DNA from: Deltaproteobacteria bacterium
GTDB taxonomy: Bacteria; Desulfobacterota; Syntrophia; Syntrophales; Smithellaceae
NCBI GenBank assembly: GCA_022710585.1
Contig: JAKLGV010000007.1
Location: forward strand, 40,908-104,907
DNA: 64,000 nucleotides
Direction: 5' to 3'
Notes under the pieces: generated by a model
Told to the model about the DNA's origin: nothing
Seen by the model: only the letters and a program-made list of their open reading frames with translations
Databases searched by the model: none
Shown here: one piece after another, positions 33,912-42,425 of the stretch
Layout: each line of letters starts with the position of its first letter
Numbering within the stretch: position 1 is the first letter of the stretch
Made by a program: the position numbers and the translations under genes

Positions 33912-34619
33912 ATGAAAAGCATTAAATGGATCGTGATGATGTTACCGGTTATGTTTCTTCTTTCTCTCACGGCAATGATGGGCTATGCCGGAAAAGACGC
34001 TGCGCCTGATAAAGGCATCTGCCCCGTCCACGGCATTAAAATGAAGAGCGTGAATCTGCGTGTGGTTTACGGCATGCCGTCCCAGCGGGAATTCGAGGAG
34101 ATGCGCGTCGGCAAGTCGCTTTTTCCCTACGGCCGGGATTATATGCTGGCCGGCTGTGTCGTGAAGCCGGAAAAATCCCGTCGAGGCTACATCTGCTCCG
34201 AGTGTGTCAAAGCCCGCCAGACCTGGATCACATCAAAAGACCGCTGGAATGAAATTTCCAAGGCCAGTCAGGCCAGCCTGGAAGAATTCTTTGCCGTCGT
34301 CAACAGCCGGGATGTTGATGAAGCAATGAAGTCGATGGCGTCGGCGATGATCAATACACCGGCGAAACGCAGAGAGTGGCGCAAACATCTGAACGCCATA
34401 CGCTCGATTCATGTTCTCCGCGTCGAGCCCGCCAACACCGACCAATGGAGAAACAACCGACATATCTTCAAGGTTACGCTCGAAGCCCATGTAGCCAATG
34501 CGCCCGATGCGCCTATCCCATTTTACGGCTGGCAGGATAACCCAAATGTGCGCTGGATAACCATGGAACTCAACAGCAACCGACGGTGGGTTGTCGCCAA
34601 TATCGCCACCGGACCGTAG
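33912..34619 (+). CDS. Secreted protein of unknown function with CxxH and CxxC motifs
   Basis: 235 residues. A signal peptide (KWIVMMLPVMFLLSLTAMMGYA) precedes ICPVHGIKMKSVNLRVVYG and later GCVVKPEKSRRGYICSECVKARQTW: two putative metal- or heme-binding cysteine/histidine pairs. The last ~100 residues (SLEEFFAVVNSRDVDEAMKSM through MELNSNRRWVVANIATG) resemble a SnoaL/NTF2-like cone fold, where a long helix is followed by strands. Not a family I can name. AGGGGG stands before ATG. Confidence 0.6.
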   Translation: MKSIKWIVMMLPVMFLLSLTAMMGYAGKDAAPDKGICPVHGIKMKSVNLRVVYGMPSQREFEEMRVGKSLFPYGRDYMLAGCVVKPEKSRRGYICSECVKARQTWITSKDRWNEISKASQASLEEFFAVVNSRDVDEAMKSMASAMINTPAKRREWRKHLNAIRSIHVLRVEPANTDQWRNNRHIFKVTLEAHVANAPDAPIPFYGWQDNPNVRWITMELNSNRRWVVANIATGP

Positions 34620-34635
34620 ATATATGTTTTGCCGG

Positions 34636-35781
34636 TTAAAAATATTTCAGAAGATAGCGTTCCAGCCGATCCAAACCCTCTCTGATATTTTCCAGGGAGT
34701 TGGCGTAGGAGAAGCGCAGGAAGCCCTCTCCGCCGCTGCCGAAATCAATGCCCGGTGTTACCCCGACCTTGACTTCTTCGGTAATGCGAAAAGCTTCCCG
34801 GTAAGAATCTTTGCAGAATCGCTGCGCGTCGGCAAAAACATAGAACGCGCCGGTGGGTTCGACGTGGATGACAAATCCCATTTCTTTTAGCCGCATCAGC
34901 ATGTAGCGGCGGCGCTCATCGTAAATCTTGACCATTTTGGCCACGTCTTTCTGCGCTTTGGTCAGGGCGGCAATGCCCGCCCACTGCACAAAACCGGCCG
35001 CGGAAATCATGAAATTCTGATGGATGCGCTGCATCACCCGGGAGAATTCTTTGGGAAAGATGCAGTAGCCCAGACGCCAGCCGGTCATCGCGTATAACTT
35101 GGAAAAACCGTTGATGACAAAGGCCCTGTCGGTGAATTCCAGAATGGAGTGGGCGCGGTCTTTGTAAACGAGTCCATGATAAATCTCGTCGGAAATAATG
35201 TATTGTTTGTCGAACTGCGCGACAGTCTGCAGCTGCTCTTCCGTCATCACAATGCCCGTCGGATTGGAAGGCGAGTTAATCATGATCGCTTTGGTGCGGG
35301 GCGAAAGTTTCTTTTTGATATCGCGCGGGCGATACTGAAACCCGTCTTCGGGATAAGTTCTTACTTCTTTGAGTTTGCCGCCGGCGGCGAGAATGAAATT
35401 CTGGTAGCAGGGATAGCGCGGATTGGAAATGATCACTTCATCGCCGTGATCCAGGATCGCCAGCATCGCGAAAAGCAGAGCGGGGGACGTGCCGGTGGAC
35501 ACCATGACCTGATCGGGTGTAATGTTTACTCCGTATTCCTTGAAATAGAAATCGCAGATAGCCTGCCTCAGCTCCAGGAGTCCAAGGGCATGGGTGTAGC
35601 GGGTTTTGTTTTTCATGAGCGCATCGTTGGCCGCTTTGGTAATCACTTTCGGCGTGGAAAAGTCCGGTTCGCCGACTTCCATGTGGATGACGTTTTCGCC
35701 TTTGCGTTCCAGTTCTTCGGCTTTGGCCATGACATCCATGACGATAAAGGATGTGAATTTTGACGCTCTCTTGGAAATCAT
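34636..35781 (-). CDS. PLP-dependent aminotransferase, class I/II
   Basis: 381 residues of the aspartate aminotransferase fold type I. MEVGEPDFSTPKVITKAANDAL begins the active-site side, NSPSNPTGIVMTEEQLQ gives the N-P-T-G motif, DEIYHGLVY the PLP aspartate, and NGFSKLYAMTGWRLGY the Schiff-base lysine (S-K) and Arg region. FLRFSYANSLENI supplies the substrate-carboxylate Arg. The preferred amino acid is not evident. Convergent with the preceding secreted protein gene. Confidence 0.9.
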   Translation of the reverse strand: MISKRASKFTSFIVMDVMAKAEELERKGENVIHMEVGEPDFSTPKVITKAANDALMKNKTRYTHALGLLELRQAICDFYFKEYGVNITPDQVMVSTGTSPALLFAMLAILDHGDEVIISNPRYPCYQNFILAAGGKLKEVRTYPEDGFQYRPRDIKKKLSPRTKAIMINSPSNPTGIVMTEEQLQTVAQFDKQYIISDEIYHGLVYKDRAHSILEFTDRAFVINGFSKLYAMTGWRLGYCIFPKEFSRVMQRIHQNFMISAAGFVQWAGIAALTKAQKDVAKMVKIYDERRRYMLMRLKEMGFVIHVEPTGAFYVFADAQRFCKDSYREAFRITEEVKVGVTPGIDFGSGGEGFLRFSYANSLENIREGLDRLERYLLKYF

Positions 35782-36033
35782 AAATACCCCTTGCTTTTTG
35801 ATAGGTTACCTTTATTGCCATTACGCGATTTTTTCAACAACTTTATTGTTCCATCCCCAATGTCATTAAAGGCTTCACTTTTTTATTTGCGACATTTTTG
35901 TATCCATTCCCACAAAATATATGCTTGCGGAAGCAGATGAACAGTTGCTAATTTTATGAATATTAGTATATGAGAAATCAAAGAATTTTTGTGCATCCCC
36001 AAAACAGAATTTAATCATTGAAGGATAAAAAAA

Positions 36034-37563
36034 ATGATTCTCATCATCGATTTCGGTTCTCAGTATAATCAGTTGATCGCCCGGCGGGTAAGGGAAAATC
36101 ACGTTTACTGTCAGATTGAGCCGCCCGATATTTCAATGGACGCCATCCGAGAGCTCCGGCCGGAAGGCATTATCCTGTCCGGCGGTCCGGCCAGCATCTA
36201 CAGCAAAGGCGCGCCGCGCGTGGACAAAGATATTTTCAAACTGGGCATCCCGATTCTGGGCATCTGCTACGGCCTGCAATACATGGTAGATTCGCTGGGC
36301 GGAAAAGTCATCGGCTCGCAAAAGCGCGAATACGGATTTGCCGAACTGCTGGTACAAAAGCAGAAAGGTATTTTAAAAGGCATAACAAAGAAGACGCAGT
36401 GCTGGATGAGCCACGGCGATTCCATCGGCGCCCTGCCCCCCGGATTTGTCGTCACCGCCGTCACCGCCAACACGCCGGTGGCCGCAACGGAAGACACAAA
36501 ACGAGGATTTTACGGACTGCAGTTTCATCCGGAAGTGGTTCACACACGGGAAGGCAAAAAGATGCTCGCCAATTTCCTTTTTGATATTTGCCGCTGCCAG
36601 AAATCTTGGTCGATGAAATCCTTTATCCATCACGCCGTGGAAGAAATCCGCCAGCAGGTGGGCGACGAAAAAGTAATTCTGGGGCTGTCCGGCGGCGTGG
36701 ATTCCTCGGTTGCCGCTGTTTTGCTCAATAAGGCTATAGGCAAACAGCTCATCTGCGTTTTCGTGGACAATGGTGTTTTGCGGGAAGGCGAAGCCGGGCG
36801 CGTGATTGAGATGTTCAAGAAAAATCTGCACATCAATCTGCGTTTTGCCCGCGCGGGAAAAATCTTTTTAAGAAAATTAAAAGGTGTTACCGATCCGGAA
36901 AAGAAAAGAAAAATCATCGGCCGCACTTTTATCGAAGTCTTTGACCAGGAAGCGCTCAAGATCAAAGGCGTTAAATTTCTGGCGCAGGGAACCCTGTATC
37001 CCGATTTGATTGAATCCCGCTCTGCGTTCGGCGGCCCCAGCGCCGTGATCAAGTCGCACCATAATGTCGGCGGCCTGCCGAAAAAGATGAATCTGAAACT
37101 GGTTGAGCCGCTCAAACATTTGTTTAAGGATGAAGTCCGCCTTTTGGGGAAAGAACTTGGTTTGGCCGATGACGTGGTCTGGCGGCAGCCTTTCCCCGGG
37201 CCCGGACTGGCCATTCGCATCATCGGGGAGATCACGCCGGAGCGTTTGTCCATATTGCGCAAAGCCGATACCATTCTCTGGGAAGAAATCCGCGCGAAAA
37301 AACTCTATTACAAACTGTGGCAGTCTTTTGCCGTGCTGTTGCCCATTAAAAGCGTCGGCATTATGGGCGACCAGCGCACCTATGAAAACATTCTGGCGAT
37401 CCGGGCCGTCACCAGCGACGACGCCATGACGGCGGACTGGGCGCCGCTTCCCCACGATGTTCTGGCGCGCCTCTCCAACCGGATTATCAATGAGGTGCGC
37501 GGGGTAAACCGCGTGGTTTATGACATCAGCTCCAAACCGCCCAGCACGATTGAATGGGAATAA
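36034..37563 (+). CDS. guaA: GMP synthase (glutamine-hydrolysing)
   Basis: 509 residues with all three parts. Class I glutamine amidotransferase: [15 protein letters not shown] (nucleophile Cys) and [10 protein letters not shown] (His/Glu). ATP pyrophosphatase: [19 protein letters not shown]. Dimerisation domain: [17 protein letters not shown] and a C-terminal [24 protein letters not shown]. It converts XMP to GMP. The 250-nt AT-rich gap upstream is divergent with the aminotransferase and probably carries both promoters. No guaB is adjacent. Confidence 0.97.
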   Translation: MILIIDFGSQYNQLIARRVRENHVYCQIEPPDISMDAIRELRPEGIILSGGPASIYSKGAPRVDKDIFKLGIPILGICYGLQYMVDSLGGKVIGSQKREYGFAELLVQKQKGILKGITKKTQCWMSHGDSIGALPPGFVVTAVTANTPVAATEDTKRGFYGLQFHPEVVHTREGKKMLANFLFDICRCQKSWSMKSFIHHAVEEIRQQVGDEKVILGLSGGVDSSVAAVLLNKAIGKQLICVFVDNGVLREGEAGRVIEMFKKNLHINLRFARAGKIFLRKLKGVTDPEKKRKIIGRTFIEVFDQEALKIKGVKFLAQGTLYPDLIESRSAFGGPSAVIKSHHNVGGLPKKMNLKLVEPLKHLFKDEVRLLGKELGLADDVVWRQPFPGPGLAIRIIGEITPERLSILRKADTILWEEIRAKKLYYKLWQSFAVLLPIKSVGIMGDQRTYENILAIRAVTSDDAMTADWAPLPHDVLARLSNRIINEVRGVNRVVYDISSKPPSTIEWE

Positions 37564-37641
37564 AACGGCAATCTCCGAACTGAACGCGCGTGGTACCTTT
37601 TCTACCCTGTGCCGGTAAGAATATTTTTATTATTTATCCAA

Positions 37642-38454
37642 ATGACCGGTAAATTAAGAATAATTTTACTTAGTCTCGCGACGCTTATTTCCCTGGGAGG
37701 ATGCAATATGCAAAACAGGTTTCTTTATTTTCCCGAGCCACACTGGCCGACGGAGCAGATGCTCAAATATGAAAATCTAAAGCTCTGGCAGGCAAAGGCT
37801 GATGATTATCAGGGTCTGGTCGCGACGGTTGATGCGCCCGCGCCGAATGGAACCATTGTTCTCTTTCACGGCAACGGCGGCACCGCGGTCGATAGGGGAT
37901 TTTATCTGAAGCCTTTTGCGGAGCTGGGATTCCGCGTCGTTCTGGCCGAATATCCGAAGTACGGCGGACGCCCCGGCAAAGTCGGTGAGAAGCCGTTTGT
38001 CGCGGCCGGTCTGGAAACCGTTCGCCTGGCGTATGAACAATACAAAGAGCCGCTTTATCTTGTGGGAGAATCGCTGGGATGCGGTGTGGCCGCCGCGATC
38101 GCCAGACAGACACCCGTTCCCATCGCCGGCATCATCCTGATTACGCCGTGGGACACGCTGGCCGCCGTCGCCAAATCCCTGTTTCCCTTCTTTCCTGTTC
38201 AACTGGTTTTAACCGACAAATACGACAGCATCGAAAATCTCAAGACGTTTCAGCAAAAGATCGCGGTTGTCGGCGCCGAACGCGATGAAATCCTGCCGAT
38301 TAAACACGCCGTCAATTTATATCAACGTCTTCCTGAAGGCGGGAAAAAAATGTGGATCATCAAGGGCGCGGGGCACAATGACTGGCCGATGCACACCGAC
38401 ATGTCTTTATTCCGCGAGGTTACCGATTTTATAAAAATTGATGTAAATCAATGA
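37642..38454 (+). CDS. Lipoprotein alpha/beta hydrolase (BEM46/YfhR-like)
   Basis: About 270 residues. Signal peptide with a lipobox, LRIILLSLATLISLGGC, indicates lipid attachment. The hydrolase domain has the oxyanion segment TIVLFHGNGGTAVDRG, nucleophile elbow LVGESLGCGVAAAIA, and C-terminal acid/His in GAERDEILPIKHAV and KGAGHNDWPMHTD. A GTG at 37609 extends the frame, but the lipoprotein signal starts cleanly at ATG 37642. Substrate unknown. Confidence 0.85.
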   Translation: MTGKLRIILLSLATLISLGGCNMQNRFLYFPEPHWPTEQMLKYENLKLWQAKADDYQGLVATVDAPAPNGTIVLFHGNGGTAVDRGFYLKPFAELGFRVVLAEYPKYGGRPGKVGEKPFVAAGLETVRLAYEQYKEPLYLVGESLGCGVAAAIARQTPVPIAGIILITPWDTLAAVAKSLFPFFPVQLVLTDKYDSIENLKTFQQKIAVVGAERDEILPIKHAVNLYQRLPEGGKKMWIIKGAGHNDWPMHTDMSLFREVTDFIKIDVNQ

Positions 38455-38509
38455 AGCGGGAATCTGTTTCGAGTATCATCTTTCCATAAAGATTGAACGG
38501 AGGTGTCTA

Positions 38510-39499
38510 ATGAAAAAGGCAAAGGACCTGGCAATAGGCCGCCGCGCTTTTTTGAAAATAACAGCCGGTGCCGCAGCCGCTTCGACCGTCGGCCTTCCCC
38601 AAAAAGCTTCGGCGGAAACAGACCATCAATTATCCACGCTGATCGACCTGAGCCTCTGCGACGGTTGCCCGGATAAAAAGGTTCCATCCTGTGTCAGCGC
38701 CTGCAAGGAAATCAATCAGGATAGGATTCCGCAGGTGACTGATCCGATTCCTGAGCCATGGCCGCGCAAGACCATTGAAGACTGGTCGAAGAAACAGGAC
38801 GCTTTCCATCGGCTCACCCCTTATAATTTTATTTATGTGCACAAAGCTGAAGTCAGCGTAGACGGCCAGCCAAAAACTGTTTTTGTGCCGCGCCGCTGCA
38901 TGCACTGCGACAATCCGGCGTGCGCGACCATCTGCCCGTTTTCCGCAAATCATAAAAATAAAAACGGCGCGGTCGTGATTGATCAGGATCTGTGTTTCGG
39001 CGGCGCGAAATGCCGCGATGTCTGCCCGTGGGAAATTCCCCAGCGGCAATCCGGCGTCGGCATTTATCTCAAAGTCCTGCCCGGCCTGATGGGCAACGGC
39101 GTCATGTATAAATGCGATCTGTGCTTTGAACGCACAGTGGCCGGTCAACTGCCCGGATGTGTCGAGGCCTGTCCGCGGGAAGCCATGCTGATCGGAACCA
39201 GAAAAGCGATCGAACAGATGGCGGAAGCGCGCGCGAAACGTATGAACGGCTCGATTTACGGGAAAACGCAAAACGGCGGCACGGCGACGCTTTACGTCTC
39301 GCCCGTTCCCTTTGAAGAAATTAATAAAACCATGGCCAGAAAACCGGGGCAGCCTGACATGAAAACGGACGTGAAACGGAGAATGAAGGGGACGGATCCC
39401 CTGGCCAGGGCTGTTCTGGCTTCTCCCGCGCTGGGCATCGCCGCGGCCGGAGCGGCCTGGGTCCTCAACCGGAAAAACAGGACGGCAGGGGAGGAATAA
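38510..39499 (+). CDS. Tat-exported four-cluster ferredoxin subunit of a membrane oxidoreductase
   Basis: 329 residues. A twin-arginine-type signal (IGRRAFLKITAGAAAASTVG) precedes cysteine motifs SLCDGCPDKKVPSCVSACKE, RRCMHCDNPACATICPF, DQDLCFGGAKCRDVCPW and YKCDLCFERTVAGQLPGCVEACP. This is the HybA/FdnH-like electron-transfer protein type. The C-terminus has one hydrophobic stretch (AVLASPALGIAAAGAAWVL), probably a membrane anchor. The next gene is a cytochrome b, but no molybdopterin or hydrogenase catalytic subunit is adjacent, so the electron donor is unknown. Confidence 0.85.
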   Translation: MKKAKDLAIGRRAFLKITAGAAAASTVGLPQKASAETDHQLSTLIDLSLCDGCPDKKVPSCVSACKEINQDRIPQVTDPIPEPWPRKTIEDWSKKQDAFHRLTPYNFIYVHKAEVSVDGQPKTVFVPRRCMHCDNPACATICPFSANHKNKNGAVVIDQDLCFGGAKCRDVCPWEIPQRQSGVGIYLKVLPGLMGNGVMYKCDLCFERTVAGQLPGCVEACPREAMLIGTRKAIEQMAEARAKRMNGSIYGKTQNGGTATLYVSPVPFEEINKTMARKPGQPDMKTDVKRRMKGTDPLARAVLASPALGIAAAGAAWVLNRKNRTAGEE

Positions 39500-39503
39500 G
39501 ACC

Positions 39504-40328
39504 ATGACGAGAAAAATTCTGACTGAAAAAAATCTGGTCGTCCGCCACAGCGCTCTGGAGCTACTCGAACACTGGGCGATTGCCCTTTCCGGACTGGTTC
39601 TGCTTTTAACCGGCATCTTCGAACTTCCGGTGGGCAAGCGATATTACATTATCAACGTTCCGGGACTGGGCTGGTCCGCGGACTTCATTACCTCTCTGTA
39701 TCTGCATTACGCTGCAGCGGTTGTTTTTACCGGCGCGGCGATGTTTCATGTGTTTTACCACGGCCTGCGCGGCGAGCAGGGGTTGATGCCGCGGAAGGGT
39801 GATGCTTCGGAGTCGGTAACCGTCATCAAAAGCCTTTTCGGCTTCGGCGAAGAGCCTCCGATGCACAAATACCTGCCGGAACAGCGCCTGGCCTACGCGG
39901 GCATGGCGTTCATTATTCTGATGCTGATTGTTTCCGGGCTGGTGAAAACCTACAAGAATATCTACGCGCCGGATATGTCGCATGCCGTTTTGCTCTGGGC
40001 GACGTGGATTCATAACATCGCCTTTATCTTATTTTTTCTCGCCTTTTTGGCGCATATGGCGGCGATTCTGCTGAAACCCAACTGGCCGATGGTTCGCGGC
40101 ATCTTTACGGGCCGGGTTCGTCTCGACTACGCAAGGCATCGTCATACTCTGTGGCTGGCCGAAATGGAGCCTGCCCCGAAGCAGCCGGCCCCCGCGGTTG
40201 AAGGCGCTTTGCCCGTGAAAGAAGCGGAGGCGTTCGCGGACGATACGGAAGAAGACGATCTGCCGCCGGAACTGGAAAAGCCCGAGGAAATGCCAAAGGA
40301 CAAGCCGGAAATTGATAAAGGCGCGTAG
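39504..40328 (+). CDS. Cytochrome b subunit, formate-dehydrogenase-gamma/b561 type
   Basis: 274 residues. Four membrane helices with histidines in VVRHSALELLEHWAIALSG, LYLHYAAAVVFTGAAMFHVFYH and HAVLLWATWIHNIAFILFF fit a di-heme membrane cytochrome b that passes electrons between the ferredoxin subunit (encoded 4 nt upstream) and quinone. The last ~70 residues are an acidic, proline-rich cytoplasmic tail (DDTEEDDLPPELEKPEE) unusual for the family. BtuC follows 37 nt downstream. Confidence 0.85.
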   Translation: MTRKILTEKNLVVRHSALELLEHWAIALSGLVLLLTGIFELPVGKRYYIINVPGLGWSADFITSLYLHYAAAVVFTGAAMFHVFYHGLRGEQGLMPRKGDASESVTVIKSLFGFGEEPPMHKYLPEQRLAYAGMAFIILMLIVSGLVKTYKNIYAPDMSHAVLLWATWIHNIAFILFFLAFLAHMAAILLKPNWPMVRGIFTGRVRLDYARHRHTLWLAEMEPAPKQPAPAVEGALPVKEAEAFADDTEEDDLPPELEKPEEMPKDKPEIDKGA

Positions 40329-40365
40329 CCGTTTTCCTGCCTGATCCGCCGCGCCGGGACTTTTT

Positions 40366-41460
40366 ATGGTGGAAAAGGCGTCCAAGAAACGATATAAGCC
40401 TCCTCAGACCACCGAAGACCAACGAAGGAGGAAGACGCCCATTTACCGCCGAGTCACTTTATCCAGAGTTCTGAAAATCAGCGCCCTGATGATTTTCATT
40501 TTACTGGCGCTTTGCTTGATTTCTCTTTCTGTTGGCGCTGTCCGCATTCATCCCGGACACTTTCTGGACTATCTCTTTAATGCGGTGTCCGGCAGGTTCT
40601 CCTCCTCCGAAGAAGAATTGATTTTATTTTCCGTGCGCCTGCCGCGGATAATTTTCGCGGGCATTGTGGGCGCGGCGCTTGCTCTGGGCGGCGTAGTCTT
40701 TCAGGCCCTCCTGCGCAATCCCCTGGCCGATCCCTATATTCTGGGCATATCCGGTGGCGCGGCGCTGGGCGCCATTATCGGCATTGTTGCCGGCGCGGGC
40801 GCTTTTTATCTGGGTGTCCCTCTGCTTGCCTTTATCGGCGCGCTGGCCACGGTCTTTCTGGTATTCGCTGTCGCCGGCGGCGCCAGAAAAACGCTTCAGG
40901 ACAATTCGCTGCTGCTCTCCGGCGTCGTGGTCAATGCTTTCTTCTCCGCCGCCATTCTTTTTTTTCTGTCTATTGTCAACAGCATGGAGCTGCACAGCAT
41001 CACCTTCTGGCTGATGGGCGATCTCTCCCGGGCGTCAGCCGGAGAAATCTCCGTGGCGGCATTCTGCCTGATGATCGGTTTTGTATTGCTTTACGCGCAG
41101 GCGCGTCATCTGAATCTGATGGTTCAGGGAGAGGACACGGCGGAGCATCTGGGCGTTGATGTGGGACGGACCAGGTGTATCCTGCTGATCGTAACGTCGC
41201 TGATCATTGCGGTGGCGGTGTCGATGGCCGGCATCATCGGTTTTGTCGGGATCATGGTACCTCATTTTATGCGGCTGATTTTCGGGTCCGATCACCGTCT
41301 GCTTTTGCCCGTCTCGGCCCTGTTCGGCGCGTCATTTCTCATCGCGGCCGATACGATCGCGCGGATTATTCTCGCGCCGGCGGAATTGCCGGTCGGCGTC
41401 ATCACGGCGCTCTGCGGCGCGCCCTACTTTATCTTTCTGCTCAAAAGGAAGGCGTATTAA
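40366..41460 (+). CDS. btuC: Corrinoid (vitamin B12) ABC transporter permease, FecCD/BtuC family
   Basis: 364 residues. After a basic cytoplasmic leader there are about ten helices. Family motifs are ALGGVVFQALLRNPLADPYILGISGGAALGA, SMAGIIGFVGIMVPHFMRLIFG and the C-terminal AELPVGVITALCGAPYFIFLLKR. FecCD permeases import siderophores, heme or B12; B12 is inferred from the riboswitch, btuB and btuF that follow. It forms the inner-membrane channel with BtuD. The ~45-residue charged N-terminal extension is longer than usual. Confidence 0.88.
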   Translation: MVEKASKKRYKPPQTTEDQRRRKTPIYRRVTLSRVLKISALMIFILLALCLISLSVGAVRIHPGHFLDYLFNAVSGRFSSSEEELILFSVRLPRIIFAGIVGAALALGGVVFQALLRNPLADPYILGISGGAALGAIIGIVAGAGAFYLGVPLLAFIGALATVFLVFAVAGGARKTLQDNSLLLSGVVVNAFFSAAILFFLSIVNSMELHSITFWLMGDLSRASAGEISVAAFCLMIGFVLLYAQARHLNLMVQGEDTAEHLGVDVGRTRCILLIVTSLIIAVAVSMAGIIGFVGIMVPHFMRLIFGSDHRLLLPVSALFGASFLIAADTIARIILAPAELPVGVITALCGAPYFIFLLKRKAY

Positions 41461-41462
41461 CC

Positions 41463-42242
41463 ATGTCCCTGATCAGCGCCAGAAATATCCAGTTCTGTTA
41501 TGATGCCCGTCCGGTGATGAATGATGTTTCCTTCACGGTGGAGGAATCCCAGATCGTGGCGGTCATCGGGCCGAACGGTTCCGGGAAAACCACGCTTTTA
41601 AAAATGATCAACGGAACGCTCCTCCCCGATGCGGGGCAGATGCTCATCGACGATATGGAAACGGGGCGGTGGGCGCGCCGGGACATCGCGAAAAAAGTGG
41701 CGATTGTGCCGCAGGAGACGGCCGATGTTTTTCCCTTCTACGCGGAGGAAATCGTGCTGATGGGGCGATTCCCCCACCTGGGCAGATACCGCTTCGAGGA
41801 TCAAAAAGATTATCGCATCGTCCGGGAAGCCATGGAGAAAACCGATACCATCGCTTTCGCGTCCCGGCGCTTCCATGAGCTCAGCGCCGGAGAGCGCCAG
41901 CGGGTTTTAATCGCCCGCGCCCTGGCTCAGGAGCCGAAAATCTTATTGCTTGATGAGAGCACGGTTTTTCTGGATTTGAAGCATCAGTCTCAGTTTTTAA
42001 CTTTGCTGCGCCAGTTAAACGAAACGCAAAAGCTGACGGTTATGTTTGTCACGCACGATATCAATCTGGCCGCGCAAAATGCGAACCGCATCATTTTGCT
42101 TGATTCCGGAAAAATTTATGCTATAGGAAATCCCGCGGATGTTATTACCGCGACAAACATAGAAGAGGTTTACGATGTAAAAGCTGGGATAGATTCCAAT
42201 CCGTATGATGGATCTCCCCGCGTAACGTTGTTAAACCATTGA
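41463..42242 (+). CDS. btuD: Corrinoid ABC transporter ATPase
   Basis: 259 residues. Walker A GPNGSGKTTLLKMI, Q-loop VPQETADVFPFYAEEIVLMG, signature LSAGERQRVLIARALAQEP and Walker B ILLLDESTVFLDLKHQ are those of FecE/BtuD. An unusual Ser follows the Walker B Glu (DES for DEP). ATG 41463 is 2 nt after the btuC stop; a longer frame from 41175 is within btuC and rejected. The TGA stop is part of the P1 region of the cobalamin riboswitch. Confidence 0.9.
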   Translation: MSLISARNIQFCYDARPVMNDVSFTVEESQIVAVIGPNGSGKTTLLKMINGTLLPDAGQMLIDDMETGRWARRDIAKKVAIVPQETADVFPFYAEEIVLMGRFPHLGRYRFEDQKDYRIVREAMEKTDTIAFASRRFHELSAGERQRVLIARALAQEPKILLLDESTVFLDLKHQSQFLTLLRQLNETQKLTVMFVTHDINLAAQNANRIILLDSGKIYAIGNPADVITATNIEEVYDVKAGIDSNPYDGSPRVTLLNH

Positions 42243-42382
42243 GACTGCCAATATAAGGAAGCCGGTGTAAGTCCGGCGCTGCCCCGCAACTGTAAGCGGA
42301 ACGAAATCCACATAATCCACTGATGCTGCAAGCATTGGGAAGGGTGGAAAGTAGGTCGCCGCGAGCCAGGAAACTTTATGGT
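42235..42382 (+). promoter_or_regulatory. Cobalamin (AdoCbl-class) riboswitch controlling btuB and the cobamide operon
   Basis: The conserved core is plain: GAAGCCGGTG.AAGTCCGGCG, CTGCCCCGCAACTGTAAGCGG (42279-42299), TCCACTG...GGGAAGG (B12 box, 42316-42342) and GCGAGCCAGGA (42361-42371). Outer-stem halves ACCAT (42235-42239) and ATGGT (42378-42382) close P1, placing the btuD stop inside the aptamer. Downstream, GGAG-aag-CTCC just before ATG 42426 can sequester the SD, suggesting translational control. Confidence 0.95.
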
Positions 42383-42425
42383 AGGTCTAACTTACTTTAA
42401 TCCCGAGGGGGAAAGGAGAAGCTCC

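Noticed and set aside
41175..41462. N-terminal extension of btuD into btuC
   Set aside because: The extension overlaps the certain C-terminus of btuC; ATG 41463 gives the family-standard N-terminus.
42378..42425. N-terminal extension of btuB
   Set aside because: The codons lie in the riboswitch P1/expression platform and precede a normal signal peptide that starts at 42426 with its own SD.
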